Shown here in pieces: positions 1-8,846 of a stretch of 64,000 nucleotides of DNA. Below the pieces are notes generated by a model, which worked only from the letters and a program-made list of their open reading frames with translations, was not told the DNA's origin and made no database searches. Positions within the stretch are counted from its first letter, which is position 1. Each line of letters begins with the position of its first letter. The position numbers and the translations under genes were made by a program. Source of the stretch: Persicitalea sp964500445 (GTDB lineage: Bacteria > Bacteroidota > Bacteroidia > Cytophagales > Spirosomataceae); NCBI GenBank assembly GCA_964500445.1, contig CAZCOG010000008.1, positions 62,001 to 126,000 of the forward strand. Reading direction: 5' to 3'.

Positions 1-815
1 AGGTGGGAGAGGGGGTAAGCGAGTACTGGTTGGATAAAGAAGTCATTATCAATCCTTCGCAAGGCTGGGGCGATAATCCCGCTTTCTACGGAGACGATTT
101 TAAGATACTGGGCATGCCAGTGAATGGTACTTTTGCAGAGTACATAAAAGTAGATCGTCATTACCTGGTGCATAAGCCCAAGCATCTGTCTTTTGTGGAG
201 GCGGCTTGCCTACCGTTGGCCGGCCTAACGGCCTGGCGGGCTTTGATGTCGCGCGGCGGCTTCAAACCCGGCAACCGGGTACTAATCACGGGAGCAGGAG
301 GTGGCGTAGCGTTATTTGCAGCGCAGTTTGCGGTGGCGTCCGGTGCGGAAGTATGGGTCACATCGGGTTCCGATTCTAAAATAAGAAAAGCGATCAACTT
401 AGGCGTGAAGGGCGGCGTCAACTACAACAGGCCGACTTGGCACCGCGAGCTATTGACCGAAGCGCCAGCTCCAAAATCGGGTTATTTTGATACCATCATC
501 GACGGAGCGAGCGGGCCGGGCTTTGCCCGCTTGGTGGATGTGGCTGCTCCGGGTGCTACCATATGCTTCTACGGCGGTACGAACGGAAACATTACTGACC
601 TATTACCCGCAAAGATTTTCTTTAAGCAGCTTAACATCCACGGAACCACCATGGGGACGCGGCAGGAATTTGAGGAGATGATTCGTTTCGTGGAGGAAAA
701 ACAGCTCAAGCCTATCGTGGACGAAGTTTTTGCGATTGAAGATGTAGAACTGGCCCTGCGCCGCATGGAGGCAGGTGAGCAGTTTGGCAAGATTGTGTTA
801 AAAATCGCGGACTAA
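1..815 (+). CDS. MDR-family zinc-type alcohol dehydrogenase / quinone oxidoreductase, 3' part
   Basis: C-terminal ~270 residues of a medium-chain dehydrogenase/reductase. The frame is open to the window edge, so the GTG at base 3 is probably internal; family members are about 330 residues, so roughly 60 N-terminal residues lie outside. The dinucleotide-binding Gly-rich loop reads GAGGGVALFAAQFA (near residue 97 of the visible part), after the PLAGLTAWRAL helix typical of the family. These enzymes reduce or oxidise alcohols, aldehydes or quinones with NAD(P)H; the substrate cannot be read from the sequence. It converges on the nucleoside hydrolase gene with a 3-nt gap and no obvious terminator. 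Confidence 0.85.
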   Translation, partial: VGEGVSEYWLDKEVIINPSQGWGDNPAFYGDDFKILGMPVNGTFAEYIKVDRHYLVHKPKHLSFVEAACLPLAGLTAWRALMSRGGFKPGNRVLITGAGGGVALFAAQFAVASGAEVWVTSGSDSKIRKAINLGVKGGVNYNRPTWHRELLTEAPAPKSGYFDTIIDGASGPGFARLVDVAAPGATICFYGGTNGNITDLLPAKIFFKQLNIHGTTMGTRQEFEEMIRFVEEKQLKPIVDEVFAIEDVELALRRMEAGEQFGKIVLKIAD

Positions 816-818
816 GTT

Positions 819-1781
819 TTACCGTGCCATTAGATTTTCCAGTACTTGCTCCACTTGTGGCACGGGCATTTTCTGTATTAAACGGAAATGCCCCTTGCCA
901 GCCGGATTCCAGTCGTTGCTACCGTTATCGTGGGCTACAAAGCGGCCCTCTTCCAAATCATAGTATTTTTCGTGCCCTTTGATCGCTACCAACACGGCGG
1001 TTTGATCCCAACTCATTCGCCCGTTTTCGTCCTGCTTGCTCAGAGGAATACTCAAGGCAAAAACATCCTTAATAGGCGAATTGCTGATCTTTTTGTTTTT
1101 GGTCAATGACAATCCGGTATGAATAGCCATTCCAATTTCGAAGCCGCTGAAAATGATTGGCGTTGGCCAGCCATCGAACACAATTTTAGAAGAAACTGGA
1201 TCGCGGTCCACGTTAAATTTCTTACCGGATGGAAAGCGGCCCGCCATGCTCACGAGTTTTTTGACTTTTTTCTCAATCAAATCTTGCCCACTGAGCTTGG
1301 AGTACTTATCGGGTTTAGATATGAGTAATTCTGCCATGTTGGTCAGGAAGCCCACTGTCACAAGCGTTACACTGCCATCGGGCTGCGCGGCCAGGATACG
1401 GCGGTAGAGCGTCAGCGCGTCTTCGGCCTGGTCATTGGATTTTATTTTGTGCGGGTACTTTGCAACCAGCAACGAATCCCACTTTTGCCCGGCAACCATA
1501 TTCACGCTCCGACCCCGCACTACGCCGATCGGGACATCGGGTCTTCCAAAATAGGTGTTCAATACGCTTAATACTCCTGCAATGTATTTGGACTGATTGC
1601 TGGCCACCGTCGCCAGAATATTTACCTGACCGCTATCAGCCAGAGAATGCAGCACGGCCATTGCGCCCACGTCGTCGTAATCTGGGCCGATGTCGGTGTC
1701 AAGGATAACATTGGCGGGGGACTGCGCCAGTAAAAGGAGAGGAAGAAGGGAAGAAAGGAGAAAAGCAGCCAGGAATTTCAT
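819..1781 (-). CDS. Secreted inosine-uridine preferring nucleoside hydrolase family protein
   Basis: Nucleoside N-ribohydrolase (IUNH fold), which cleaves nucleosides or related N-ribosides to base and ribose. The N-terminal calcium/ribose-binding aspartate cluster is seen as DTDIGPDYDD, directly after a signal peptide (MKFLAAFLLSSLLPLLLLAQ). A start 13 codons upstream is possible but would put extra residues before a complete signal peptide, so the ATG at 1781 is chosen. The length of about 320 residues is normal. The signal peptide implies a periplasmic scavenging role. A TAGTTTTG box on this strand lies 24 nt upstream. It is divergent from the ribosomal block. The exact substrate is unknown. 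Confidence 0.85.
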   Translation of the reverse strand: MKFLAAFLLSSLLPLLLLAQSPANVILDTDIGPDYDDVGAMAVLHSLADSGQVNILATVASNQSKYIAGVLSVLNTYFGRPDVPIGVVRGRSVNMVAGQKWDSLLVAKYPHKIKSNDQAEDALTLYRRILAAQPDGSVTLVTVGFLTNMAELLISKPDKYSKLSGQDLIEKKVKKLVSMAGRFPSGKKFNVDRDPVSSKIVFDGWPTPIIFSGFEIGMAIHTGLSLTKNKKISNSPIKDVFALSIPLSKQDENGRMSWDQTAVLVAIKGHEKYYDLEEGRFVAHDNGSNDWNPAGKGHFRLIQKMPVPQVEQVLENLMAR

Positions 1782-1804
1782 GCGAAAGTTTTTTAGACCA
1801 AAAA

Positions 1805-1812
1805 CAAAACTA
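1805..1812 (-). promoter_or_regulatory. Candidate -7 box (TAGTTTTG) for the nucleoside hydrolase gene
   Basis: On the minus strand this matches the Bacteroidota -7 consensus TAnnTTTG and would give a leader of under 20 nt. No clear -33 TTG is seen at the right distance, so support is limited. Confidence 0.4.
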
Positions 1813-1899
1813 ATTGTCATTTTACTGAATCGAAACTCTTTAAAGTTGTTGTACTTAATGGTATCCGTCTGATTTTCTGGAAAACTTTCACTATAAATA

Positions 1900-1929
1900 T
1901 TGCAAATCAGTCACGATTCCCTAATTTTG
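1900..1929 (+). promoter_or_regulatory. Promoter of the str operon (rpsL)
   Basis: Bacteroidota sigma-A promoter: -33 TTG, 19-nt spacer, -7 TAATTTTG, followed by CAGTCCG. The same TTTGCAGTCCG string occurs at the rplC promoter. The leader to rpsL is about 65 nt, A-rich and without a Shine-Dalgarno sequence. Confidence 0.7.
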
Positions 1930-2003
1930 CAGTCCGATTTTTTTCAAAAAACTGTATTTATCAGAACGAACAGCTGATTAGCCGTTCAAAATCAAAAAGT
2001 TAA

Positions 2004-2414
2004 ATGCCTACTATTTCACAATTGGTCCGTAAAGGACGCGAGAAAATGACGTGGAAATCCAAGTCTCCGGCTTTGGATTCCTGCCCGCAGCGCCGGGGCG
2101 TGTGCACCCGCGTGTACACCACGACGCCCAAGAAGCCCAACTCGGCCCTCCGCAAGGTAGCCCGTGTGCGCCTCAGCAACCAGAAAGAAGTAAACGCCTA
2201 TATTCCCGGTGAGGGACACAACCTGCAGGAGCACTCGATTGTGCTGATTCGCGGCGGACGGGTGAAAGACCTTCCCGGTGTACGTTACCACATTATTCGG
2301 GGGGCATTGGATACCTCCGGCGTAAATGGCCGTAAGCAGCGCCGCTCCAAGTACGGTGCGAAGCGTCCTAAGCCAGGTCAGGAGGCTGCTCCAACCAAAG
2401 GCAAGAAGAAATAA
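2004..2414 (+). CDS. rpsL: 30S ribosomal protein S12
   Basis: Decoding-centre protein of the 30S subunit. The universal segments TTPKKPNSALRK and PGEGHNLQEHS are intact; the lysines at which streptomycin resistance usually arises are wild type. At 136 residues it is about a dozen longer than the E. coli protein, through a Lys/Pro-rich C-terminal tail. First gene of the str operon (rpsL-rpsG-fusA). tuf is absent from this operon. Confidence 0.98.
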   Translation: MPTISQLVRKGREKMTWKSKSPALDSCPQRRGVCTRVYTTTPKKPNSALRKVARVRLSNQKEVNAYIPGEGHNLQEHSIVLIRGGRVKDLPGVRYHIIRGALDTSGVNGRKQRRSKYGAKRPKPGQEAAPTKGKKK

Positions 2415-2537
2415 TTAATTCGCAGGCTCGACTTTTTATTAGGCAAATAACACTTGATATAAAGGGGAAGTAATCCTAAGTACTTTGCTCGGGGTGAATG
2501 AGTTGCAAAACGAAACCTATTTTAATTTTTAGAAGAA

Positions 2538-3005
2538 ATGAGAAAAGCAAAACCAAAGAAGCGGTACATTCTGCCCGACCCGAAGTTCCGCGACGTGATG
2601 GTAACTAAGTTCGTTAACAATCTTATGTATGACGGCAAAAAAAGTACCGCCTTCACGATTTTCTACGATGCCATAGAATTGGTGGAGAAGAAAACTGGCG
2701 ACAGTGGCCTGGATCTGTTCCGCAAAGCGTTGAATAACGTAACGCCCGGTGTCGAAGTAAAAAGCCGCCGTGTAGGTGGTGCCACTTTTCAGGTACCTAC
2801 CGAAGTGCGTCCTGAACGCAAGCAGTCGCTAGGCATGAAATGGCTCATCAGCTACGCCCGTAAGCGCGGCGAAAAAACTATGATGGACCGTCTGGCTGCC
2901 GAAATCATCGCAGCTTCCAAAGGAGAAGGTGCCGCTGTGAAGAAAAAGGACGACACGCACCGCATGGCCGAAGCCAACAAGGCGTTCTCCCACTTCCGCT
3001 TCTAA
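2538..3005 (+). CDS. rpsG: 30S ribosomal protein S7
   Basis: Primary 16S rRNA 3'-domain binder that nucleates the head of the 30S subunit. It is 155 residues, normal for the family, with the conserved N-terminal region (ILPDPKFRDVMVTKFVNNLM) and the RKGEKTMMDRLA-like helix near the C-terminus. It follows rpsL by 123 nt and is followed by a good intrinsic terminator. Confidence 0.98.
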   Translation: MRKAKPKKRYILPDPKFRDVMVTKFVNNLMYDGKKSTAFTIFYDAIELVEKKTGDSGLDLFRKALNNVTPGVEVKSRRVGGATFQVPTEVRPERKQSLGMKWLISYARKRGEKTMMDRLAAEIIAASKGEGAAVKKKDDTHRMAEANKAFSHFRF

Positions 3006-3031
3006 AAAACAAGTTTTTGAAAATATCGGGA

Positions 3032-3057
3032 AAGCCCGCTTCGTGAGGAGCGGGCTT
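3032..3057 (+). terminator. Intrinsic terminator after rpsG
   Basis: Nine-bp stem AAGCCCGCT/AGCGGGCTT with an 8-nt loop, followed by CTTTTGT. With the promoter at 3084 it suggests fusA can be transcribed separately from rpsL-rpsG. Confidence 0.7.
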
Positions 3058-3083
3058 CTTTTGTAAAAATAAAAAGTGAATGA

Positions 3084-3114
3084 TTGGTTTTAGAAAAATA
3101 AAATCCTAATTTTG
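3084..3114 (+). promoter_or_regulatory. Promoter of fusA
   Basis: -33 TTG, 20-nt spacer, -7 TAATTTTG, then CGACTCG. The match to the Bacteroidota consensus is good and it sits just after the rpsG terminator. The leader to fusA is about 90 nt. Confidence 0.65.
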
Positions 3115-3210
3115 CGACTCGATTTTTGGCAGGGGAGGCACTATATGCGTTAACCCGCCCTTTTTCAGCGGAATTACATTTAGCAACAGACTATAAATTT
3201 CACCACCAGC

Positions 3211-5334
3211 ATGGCACGTGATTTAAGATTGACCCGGAATATCGGAATTGCCGCCCACATTGACGCGGGCAAAACCACCACCACCGAGCGTATCCTTTAC
3301 TACGCGGGTGTCAGCCACAAAATCGGCGAAGTACACGACGGTGCCGCCACCATGGACTGGATGGAACAGGAACAGGAGCGGGGTATCACCATTACCTCTG
3401 CCGCTACAACGGTGGATTGGATGTACCGCGACGAGAAATATCATATCAACATTATTGATACTCCAGGCCACGTGGATTTTACGGTGGAAGTAAACCGATC
3501 CCTGCGCGTTCTGGACGGGCTTGTGTTTCTGTTTAGCGCCGTAGATGGTGTAGAACCACAATCGGAAACGAACTGGCGTCTGGCCAATAACTACAATGTG
3601 GCTCGTATTGGCTTCGTAAATAAGATGGACCGTTCGGGAGCTGACTTCCTGGCGGTCTGTGCGCAGGTAAAGGAAATGCTGGGCAGCTATGCGGTGCCTT
3701 TGCAGTTGCCAATTGGTGCCGAAGACAACTTCCGGGGCGTGGTCGATCTGATCAACTTCCGGGGAATCGAATGGAACGACGAGGATAAAGGCATGACTTT
3801 TACCGAAGTACCGATTCCCGAAGATATGGTCGAAGAAGCCAAAGAATGGCGTGAGAAATTGCTTGAAGCTGTCGCTGAGTTCGACGACACGCTGATGGAA
3901 AAATACTTCGAAGACCCTACCTCTATTTCGGAAGACGAAATCCTGGCTGCTCTGCGTGCCGCTACGATCAGCATGAAGATTGTACCCATGGTGTGCGGTT
4001 CCTCTTTTAAGAACAAAGGTGTGCAGACGATGCTGGATTATGTGATGGCAATTCTGCCTTCACCTTTGGATCGTGGCACAATTACAGGTACTGATCCGCG
4101 TACGGATGAGAAAATCACGCGGAGCCCTAAGGGTGATGATCCCTTCTGCGCCCTGGCGTTCAAAATTGCCACTGACCCTTACGTGGGCCGCTTGTGCTTC
4201 ATCCGCTCCTACTCAGGAACGCTTGAATCGGGCTCTTACGTCCTGAATAACCGTTCAGGCAACAAAGAGCGGATTTCCCGCATTTTTCAGATGCACGCCA
4301 ACAAGCAGAACCAAATTGACCGCCTCGAATCTGGGGATATCGGTGCCGTGGTTGGTTTCAAAGACATCAAAACGGGCGACACGCTCTCGGATGAGAAAAA
4401 CCCCATTGTGCTTGAGTCAATGGTATTCCCTGAGCCGGTAATTGGCTACGCCATTGAACCAAAGAAAACCGCCGATCAGGACAAATTTGGTAATGCTATT
4501 GCTAAATTGATTGAAGAAGACCCCACACTGCAAGTCAATACCGACGAGGAAACTGGTCAGACGATCATCCGTGGTATGGGCGAACTTCACTTGGAAATTA
4601 TCATTGATCGGATGCGTCGTGAGTTTAAAGTAGAAGTGAACCAAGGGGCGCCACAGGTCGCCTACAAAGAGGCTTTGACCAAAAACTACGAGCACCGCGA
4701 AGTATATAAGAAACAAACGGGTGGCCGCGGTAAATTTGCCGATATTGCTTTCGAAATCGGACCACGTGACGACGCCGAAGAAGGCAAGGAAGTAGAACAG
4801 GGCTTACAGTTTGAGAATGCCATTGTAGGTGGTGTCATCCCCCGCGAATTCATTCCTTCGGTTCAGAAGGGCTTCAGTGAAGCCATGAATAATGGCCCAT
4901 TGGCCGGATATCCGCTGGATTCTATGAAAGTTCGTCTTTTCCATGGCTCTTTCCACGATGTTGACTCTGACTCATTCTCTTTTGAGATGGCAGCCCGCAT
5001 TGGCTTTAAAGAGGCCGCTCGTCACGCAGGTGCTAAATTGCTCGAACCTATTATGGCAGTCGAAGTAGTTTCTCCTGAGGAGTACACCGGGCCTATCACG
5101 GGTGACCTTAACCGTCGCCGGGGCTTGATGAAAGGTATGGATACCAAAGCTGGTTCTCAAGTTGTGAAGGCTGATGTGCCACTGTCCGAGCTCTTTGGCT
5201 ATGTGACGGACCTTCGCACTATCACCTCGGGGCGTGCTACGGCTAGTTTGACTTTCTCGCACTATGACATTATTCCATCCGGCCTAGCTGATGCGGTAAT
5301 TGCCAAAGCAAAGGGTGGTCCTGTAAATGCTTAA
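3211..5334 (+). CDS. fusA: Elongation factor G
   Basis: Translocase GTPase that moves tRNA and mRNA through the ribosome and, with RRF, splits it at recycling. G1 (AHIDAGKT), G3 (DTPGH) and G4 (NKMD) are all present in the first 150 residues, and the switch I region EQERGITITSAATT is intact. Domains II-V follow, with the domain IV GGRGKFADIAFEIGPR and GVIPREFIPSVQKG segments. The length of 707 residues is that of canonical bacterial EF-G. It has its own promoter. Confidence 0.98.
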   Translation: MARDLRLTRNIGIAAHIDAGKTTTTERILYYAGVSHKIGEVHDGAATMDWMEQEQERGITITSAATTVDWMYRDEKYHINIIDTPGHVDFTVEVNRSLRVLDGLVFLFSAVDGVEPQSETNWRLANNYNVARIGFVNKMDRSGADFLAVCAQVKEMLGSYAVPLQLPIGAEDNFRGVVDLINFRGIEWNDEDKGMTFTEVPIPEDMVEEAKEWREKLLEAVAEFDDTLMEKYFEDPTSISEDEILAALRAATISMKIVPMVCGSSFKNKGVQTMLDYVMAILPSPLDRGTITGTDPRTDEKITRSPKGDDPFCALAFKIATDPYVGRLCFIRSYSGTLESGSYVLNNRSGNKERISRIFQMHANKQNQIDRLESGDIGAVVGFKDIKTGDTLSDEKNPIVLESMVFPEPVIGYAIEPKKTADQDKFGNAIAKLIEEDPTLQVNTDEETGQTIIRGMGELHLEIIIDRMRREFKVEVNQGAPQVAYKEALTKNYEHREVYKKQTGGRGKFADIAFEIGPRDDAEEGKEVEQGLQFENAIVGGVIPREFIPSVQKGFSEAMNNGPLAGYPLDSMKVRLFHGSFHDVDSDSFSFEMAARIGFKEAARHAGAKLLEPIMAVEVVSPEEYTGPITGDLNRRRGLMKGMDTKAGSQVVKADVPLSELFGYVTDLRTITSGRATASLTFSHYDIIPSGLADAVIAKAKGGPVNA

Positions 5335-5346
5335 TTAAAAAAAGCG

Positions 5347-5423
5347 GAGCAGAAACCTTAAAGATATTTCTGCTCTCAAATATCAAATTCACCAGCCAAG
5401 CAAATGGTTCTTTTGCTGGTGAA
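5347..5423 (+). other. Two consecutive hairpins between fusA and rpsJ
   Basis: The first stem is GAGCAGAAA/TTTCTGCTC (5347-5355 with 5367-5375). The second is TTCACCAGC/GCTGGTGAA (5388-5396 with 5415-5423), with a further inner AGCAAA/TTTGCT pairing. Neither is followed by a U-tract, so they look more like processing or leader structures for rpsJ than a simple terminator. Confidence 0.45.
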
Positions 5424-5475
5424 GGTTCGTCGAGAACGAACAATTACATAATGAACCAGTCTATAAATAATTAGA

Positions 5476-5781
5476 ATGAATCAGAAAATTCGCATTAAGC
5501 TGAAATCCTTCGATCATATGCTGGTCGATGCGTCGGCAGAAAAAATCGTGAAAGCGGTAAAAGCTACGGGTGCTGTGATCAGCGGGCCTATCCCTTTGCC
5601 TACTAAAAAAGAGAAATTTACGGTACTGCGTTCACCCCACGTCAACAAGAAATCACGCGAGCAGTTTCAGCTTTGCACCTACAAGCGCCTGGTGGATATT
5701 TTCTCCTCCAGTGCTAAAACTGTTGATGCTTTGATGAAGCTGGAATTACCCAGCGGTGTCGATGTAGAGATTAAGGTTTAG
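5476..5781 (+). CDS. rpsJ: 30S ribosomal protein S10
   Basis: 30S head protein, also NusE in transcription antitermination. It is 101 residues, with the conserved start IRIKLKSFDH, the loop PLPTKKEKFTVLRSPHVNKKSREQ and the end VDIFSSSAKTVDALMKLELPSGVDVEIKV. First gene of the S10 block. It is separated from rplC by nearly 300 nt containing another promoter, so rpsJ may be largely monocistronic here. Confidence 0.98.
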   Translation: MNQKIRIKLKSFDHMLVDASAEKIVKAVKATGAVISGPIPLPTKKEKFTVLRSPHVNKKSREQFQLCTYKRLVDIFSSSAKTVDALMKLELPSGVDVEIKV

Positions 5782-6078
5782 TAGAATTTGAAAGTGTCAG
5801 GACATTAAGTATCCTGACGAATGAGTATAACATATTGGTCGGGTGAAGGTCCATGTTTTTGGAAACCGCATCTGAGTTCTTCCCAAAGGGAAAGCCCGTG
5901 TCAAGCTTTGATGGGTACTTCCAAAGGTGATTGAGGTCAGATGTCGTGCGCATTTGACCTTTTTTGTTGAAAATCAGAAAAATATAAGAGGAGCGGGTAG
6001 GATGTTAAAAACCTTTTGCTAACTTTGCAGTCCGTTTCAAAAAATAGGTTCAATCCTGCTATTTTAACACAATAAAAG
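5782..6078 (+). promoter_or_regulatory. rpsJ-rplC spacer with rplC promoter
   Basis: No gene is seen in this 297-nt spacer; the only small ORF lacks any coding character. A 7-bp hairpin GTCAGGA/TCCTGAC (5796-5818) directly follows rpsJ. A -7 box TAACTTTG at 6020-6027, followed by CAGTCCG as at rpsL, is the likely rplC promoter; no good -33 TTG is visible. The leader from about 6034 to rplC ends in an A-rich stretch without Shine-Dalgarno. Confidence 0.55.
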
Positions 6079-6699
6079 ATGTCTGGTTTAATAGGAAAAA
6101 AGATCGGAATGACCAGTTTGTACGATGCTGACGGGCAGGCTCTGGCATGTACGGTGATTCAGGCCGGTCCTTGCGTAGTGACGCAACTCAGGACCGAAGA
6201 GAAGGATGGCTACAAGGCCGTTCAGCTGGCTTACGGTGAGAAGAAGGAGAAGAATACCACCAAACCAATGTTGGGCCACTTTAAAGCAGCAGGCGCAACG
6301 CCAAAGCGCAAAGTGGTTGAATTCAAGTACTTTGCTCGTGAGTTTGAGCTGGGCAAGACACTGATGATCGAAGACGTTTTTGCCGAAGGTGATTTTGTTG
6401 ACGTTGTTGGTAAAGTCAAAGGACGTGGATTTCAAGGCGTTGTAAAGCGTCACGGTTTTGGCGGTGTAGGTGGACAAACTCACGGTCAGCATAACCGCGC
6501 CCGTCACCCCGGCTCCATTGGTGCCTGTTCATTCCCTTCGCGGGTTTTTAAAGGGCTTCGCATGGCGGGTCGCATGGGTGGCAACCGCGTAACGATTCAG
6601 AATCTGCGCGTGCTGAAAATCATTCCCGAGCAGAACCTGCTGGTCATAAGTGGCTCGGTTCCCGGTGCCAAGGAATCATTTGTAATCATTGAGAAATAA
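6079..6699 (+). CDS. rplC: 50S ribosomal protein L3
   Basis: Early-assembly 23S rRNA binder near the peptidyl-transferase centre. The loop that reaches the centre is seen as GGVGGQTHGQHNRARHPGS, and the glutamine normally methylated by PrmB is present. At 206 residues it is normal length. It starts the tight part of the S10 operon; rplD follows after 5 nt. Confidence 0.98.
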   Translation: MSGLIGKKIGMTSLYDADGQALACTVIQAGPCVVTQLRTEEKDGYKAVQLAYGEKKEKNTTKPMLGHFKAAGATPKRKVVEFKYFAREFELGKTLMIEDVFAEGDFVDVVGKVKGRGFQGVVKRHGFGGVGGQTHGQHNRARHPGSIGACSFPSRVFKGLRMAGRMGGNRVTIQNLRVLKIIPEQNLLVISGSVPGAKESFVIIEK

Positions 6700-6704
6700 T
6701 ACCG

Positions 6705-7340
6705 ATGGAACTGTCAATATTAAATGTTAAGGGCGAAGACACCGGCAAGAAGGTAACGCTGTCGGAAGAAATCTTCGGGATAAAACCCAACGAGCACGTA
6801 GTTTATCTGGATGTAAAGCAATACTTGGCCAATCAGCGTCAGGGAACGCATAAAGCTAAGGAGCGCGGTGAGGTCAATTACTCTACCCGCAAGCTGAAGC
6901 GGCAGAAAGGGACAGGTGGTGCTCGTGCTGGTAGCCGTCGCTCACCAGTTATGGTCGGTGGTGGTCGTATCTTCGGCCCACGTCCCCGTGACTACGGCTT
7001 CAAGATCAACAAAAAGACAAAAGTACTAGCTCGTAAATCTGTTTTAGCTGCTAAGGCTCAGGCTAATGCAGTGATGATTTTGGAGAACTTTACCTTTGAG
7101 GTCCCTAAGACAAAGGATTATTTGCAATTCCTCGATGCACATTCGCTGACGGGTAAGAAAACCCTATTGATTTTGGGTGAAGCAGATAACAACGTATACC
7201 TGTCTGGCCGTAATATCCCAAAGACCAAAATTACAACAGCTTCACAAGTTAGTACTTATGAGCTGCTGCACGCCGATCAGTTGCTGATCAGCGAACCTGC
7301 CCTGATTGTTCTGGATAACATTTTGAATAGATACGAATAA
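6705..7340 (+). CDS. rplD: 50S ribosomal protein L4
   Basis: 23S rRNA domain I binder whose loop lines the exit tunnel: the conserved basic tunnel segment RKLKRQKGTGGARAGSRRSP is seen at about residues 62-82. It is 211 residues. In E. coli L4 autoregulates the S10 operon; whether that holds here is not visible. The last codon is one base from the start of rplW. Confidence 0.97.
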   Translation: MELSILNVKGEDTGKKVTLSEEIFGIKPNEHVVYLDVKQYLANQRQGTHKAKERGEVNYSTRKLKRQKGTGGARAGSRRSPVMVGGGRIFGPRPRDYGFKINKKTKVLARKSVLAAKAQANAVMILENFTFEVPKTKDYLQFLDAHSLTGKKTLLILGEADNNVYLSGRNIPKTKITTASQVSTYELLHADQLLISEPALIVLDNILNRYE

Positions 7341-7341
7341 G

Positions 7342-7629
7342 ATGAGTGTACTTAAACGTCCGATCATAACTGAAAAAGTGACCGCACAGGGAGCTTTACG
7401 GAAATACACCTTTGAGGTGGAGAAAACGGCGAATAAATTTGAGATCAAAGATGCGATTGAGAAGATGTTCGATGTGAAAGTGGAGAAGGTGAACACCATG
7501 CGTAGTATTGGTAAATCCAGAACGCGTATTTCCGGCGGCAAGCAGGTAACGGGTAAAACCTCTACCTTCAAGAAAGCCATCGTCACTGTCGCCGAAGGCG
7601 AAATCATTGACCTCTACGGCGAAGTATAA
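7342..7629 (+). CDS. rplW: 50S ribosomal protein L23
   Basis: Exit-tunnel rim protein that docks trigger factor and SRP. It is 95 residues; the N-terminal LKRPIITEKVT, the YTFEVEKTANKFEIKDAIEKMFDVKVEKVNT core and the flexible GKSRTRISGGKQVTGK loop fit the family. One-base spacing from rplD shows tight operon coupling. Confidence 0.97.
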   Translation: MSVLKRPIITEKVTAQGALRKYTFEVEKTANKFEIKDAIEKMFDVKVEKVNTMRSIGKSRTRISGGKQVTGKTSTFKKAIVTVAEGEIIDLYGEV

Positions 7630-7683
7630 ATAGCAACTTCTAGCCTGCATAAGTTAGACTAATAACACTGAGACCATACAGCA

Positions 7684-8511
7684 ATGGCAGTTAAAAAATT
7701 AAAACCAACGACTCCCGGGCAACGTACCCGAGTCGCTCCGGCCTTCACCGAAATTACGGCTTCCAAGCCTGAGAAAAGTCTGCTCGAACCGATCAAGCGG
7801 ACAGGCGGACGGAACAGTCAGGGACGCCGCACGGCTCGTTACATTGGCGGCGGACATAAGCGCCGTTACCGGGTAATTGACTTCAAACGCAATCGTTTTG
7901 ATGCACCTGCCGAAGTCCTGACCGTAGAATATGATCCTAACCGCTCTGCCCGCATTGCTTTGGTGCAGTACGAGGATGGCGAGAAGAGGTACATCTTAGC
8001 GCCCAATGGTCTGAATGTTGGTCAGAAGATAATTTCCGGTACCAGTGGTATTGCTCCCGAAGTAGGGAACACTATGCCGCTCGGGTCGATGCCTATCGGT
8101 ACTATCGTTCACAATATTGAGCTTACGCCTGGAAAAGGCGGACAAATCGCTCGCTCTGCCGGAACATACGCCCAGCTAGTGGCACGTGAAGGAAAGTATG
8201 CGGTATTGCGGCTGCCTTCTAGTGAGATGCGTATGATCCTTTCGACCTGCCTTGCTACCGTTGGGACGATTGGTAACTCTACCCATATGAACGTTACGCT
8301 GGGTAAAGCCGGACGTAGCCGCTGGTTAGGACGTCGTCCGCGCGTTCGTGGTGTTGCTATGAACCCTGTCGATCACCCAATGGGTGGTGGTGAAGGACGT
8401 GCCTCAGGTGGTCAGCCTCGCTCACGCAATGGGCAGTTTGCCAAGGGATTGAAGACGAGAAGTAAGAAGAAGCAATCTTCTAAAATGATTATTAGCAGAC
8501 GTAAAAAGTAA
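7684..8511 (+). CDS. rplB: 50S ribosomal protein L2
   Basis: Universal 23S rRNA-binding protein needed for subunit joining and peptidyl transfer. It is 275 residues. The N-terminal OB region has GGRNSQGRRTARYIGGGHKRRYR, and the C-terminal active-centre motif NPVDHPMGGGEGR with the critical histidine is intact. It lies in the S10 operon between rplW and rpsS, with a 9-nt gap to rpsS. Confidence 0.98.
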   Translation: MAVKKLKPTTPGQRTRVAPAFTEITASKPEKSLLEPIKRTGGRNSQGRRTARYIGGGHKRRYRVIDFKRNRFDAPAEVLTVEYDPNRSARIALVQYEDGEKRYILAPNGLNVGQKIISGTSGIAPEVGNTMPLGSMPIGTIVHNIELTPGKGGQIARSAGTYAQLVAREGKYAVLRLPSSEMRMILSTCLATVGTIGNSTHMNVTLGKAGRSRWLGRRPRVRGVAMNPVDHPMGGGEGRASGGQPRSRNGQFAKGLKTRSKKKQSSKMIISRRKK

Positions 8512-8520
8512 GCAAGCGAT

Positions 8521-8799
8521 ATGTCACGTTCATTAAAAAAAGGCCCTTACATTGATTATCGTTTGGAGAACAAAATCCACGCGATGAATGACGCCGCCCG
8601 TAAGTCGGTCATCAAGACTTGGTCACGTCGTTCAATGATTTCTCCCGAATTCATTGGGCATACTTTCGCGGTTCATAATGGTAACAAGTTCATTCCAGTA
8701 TATGTGACCGAGAACATGGTAGGTCATAAGTTGGGAGAATTTGCCCCCACTCGAAACTTCCGGGGTCACACGGCCAAGAAGGATAAAGGAAGACGATAG
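8521..8799 (+). CDS. rpsS: 30S ribosomal protein S19
   Basis: 30S head protein forming a complex with S13. It is 92 residues; the signature RSLKKGPYID at the N-terminus and the GHKLGEFAPTRNFRGH motif near the C-terminus are both present. It sits in the usual place between rplB and rplV. Confidence 0.98.
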   Translation: MSRSLKKGPYIDYRLENKIHAMNDAARKSVIKTWSRRSMISPEFIGHTFAVHNGNKFIPVYVTENMVGHKLGEFAPTRNFRGHTAKKDKGRR

Positions 8800-8846
8800 A
8801 TAATTGGATTGCCGATCCTGCGCACGGGCGGCTAAACTGAGATAAC

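Noticed and set aside
5782..5960. Small protein gene in the rpsJ-rplC spacer
   Set aside because: The short frames have no coding character and no recognisable sequence; the region looks like leader and promoter.
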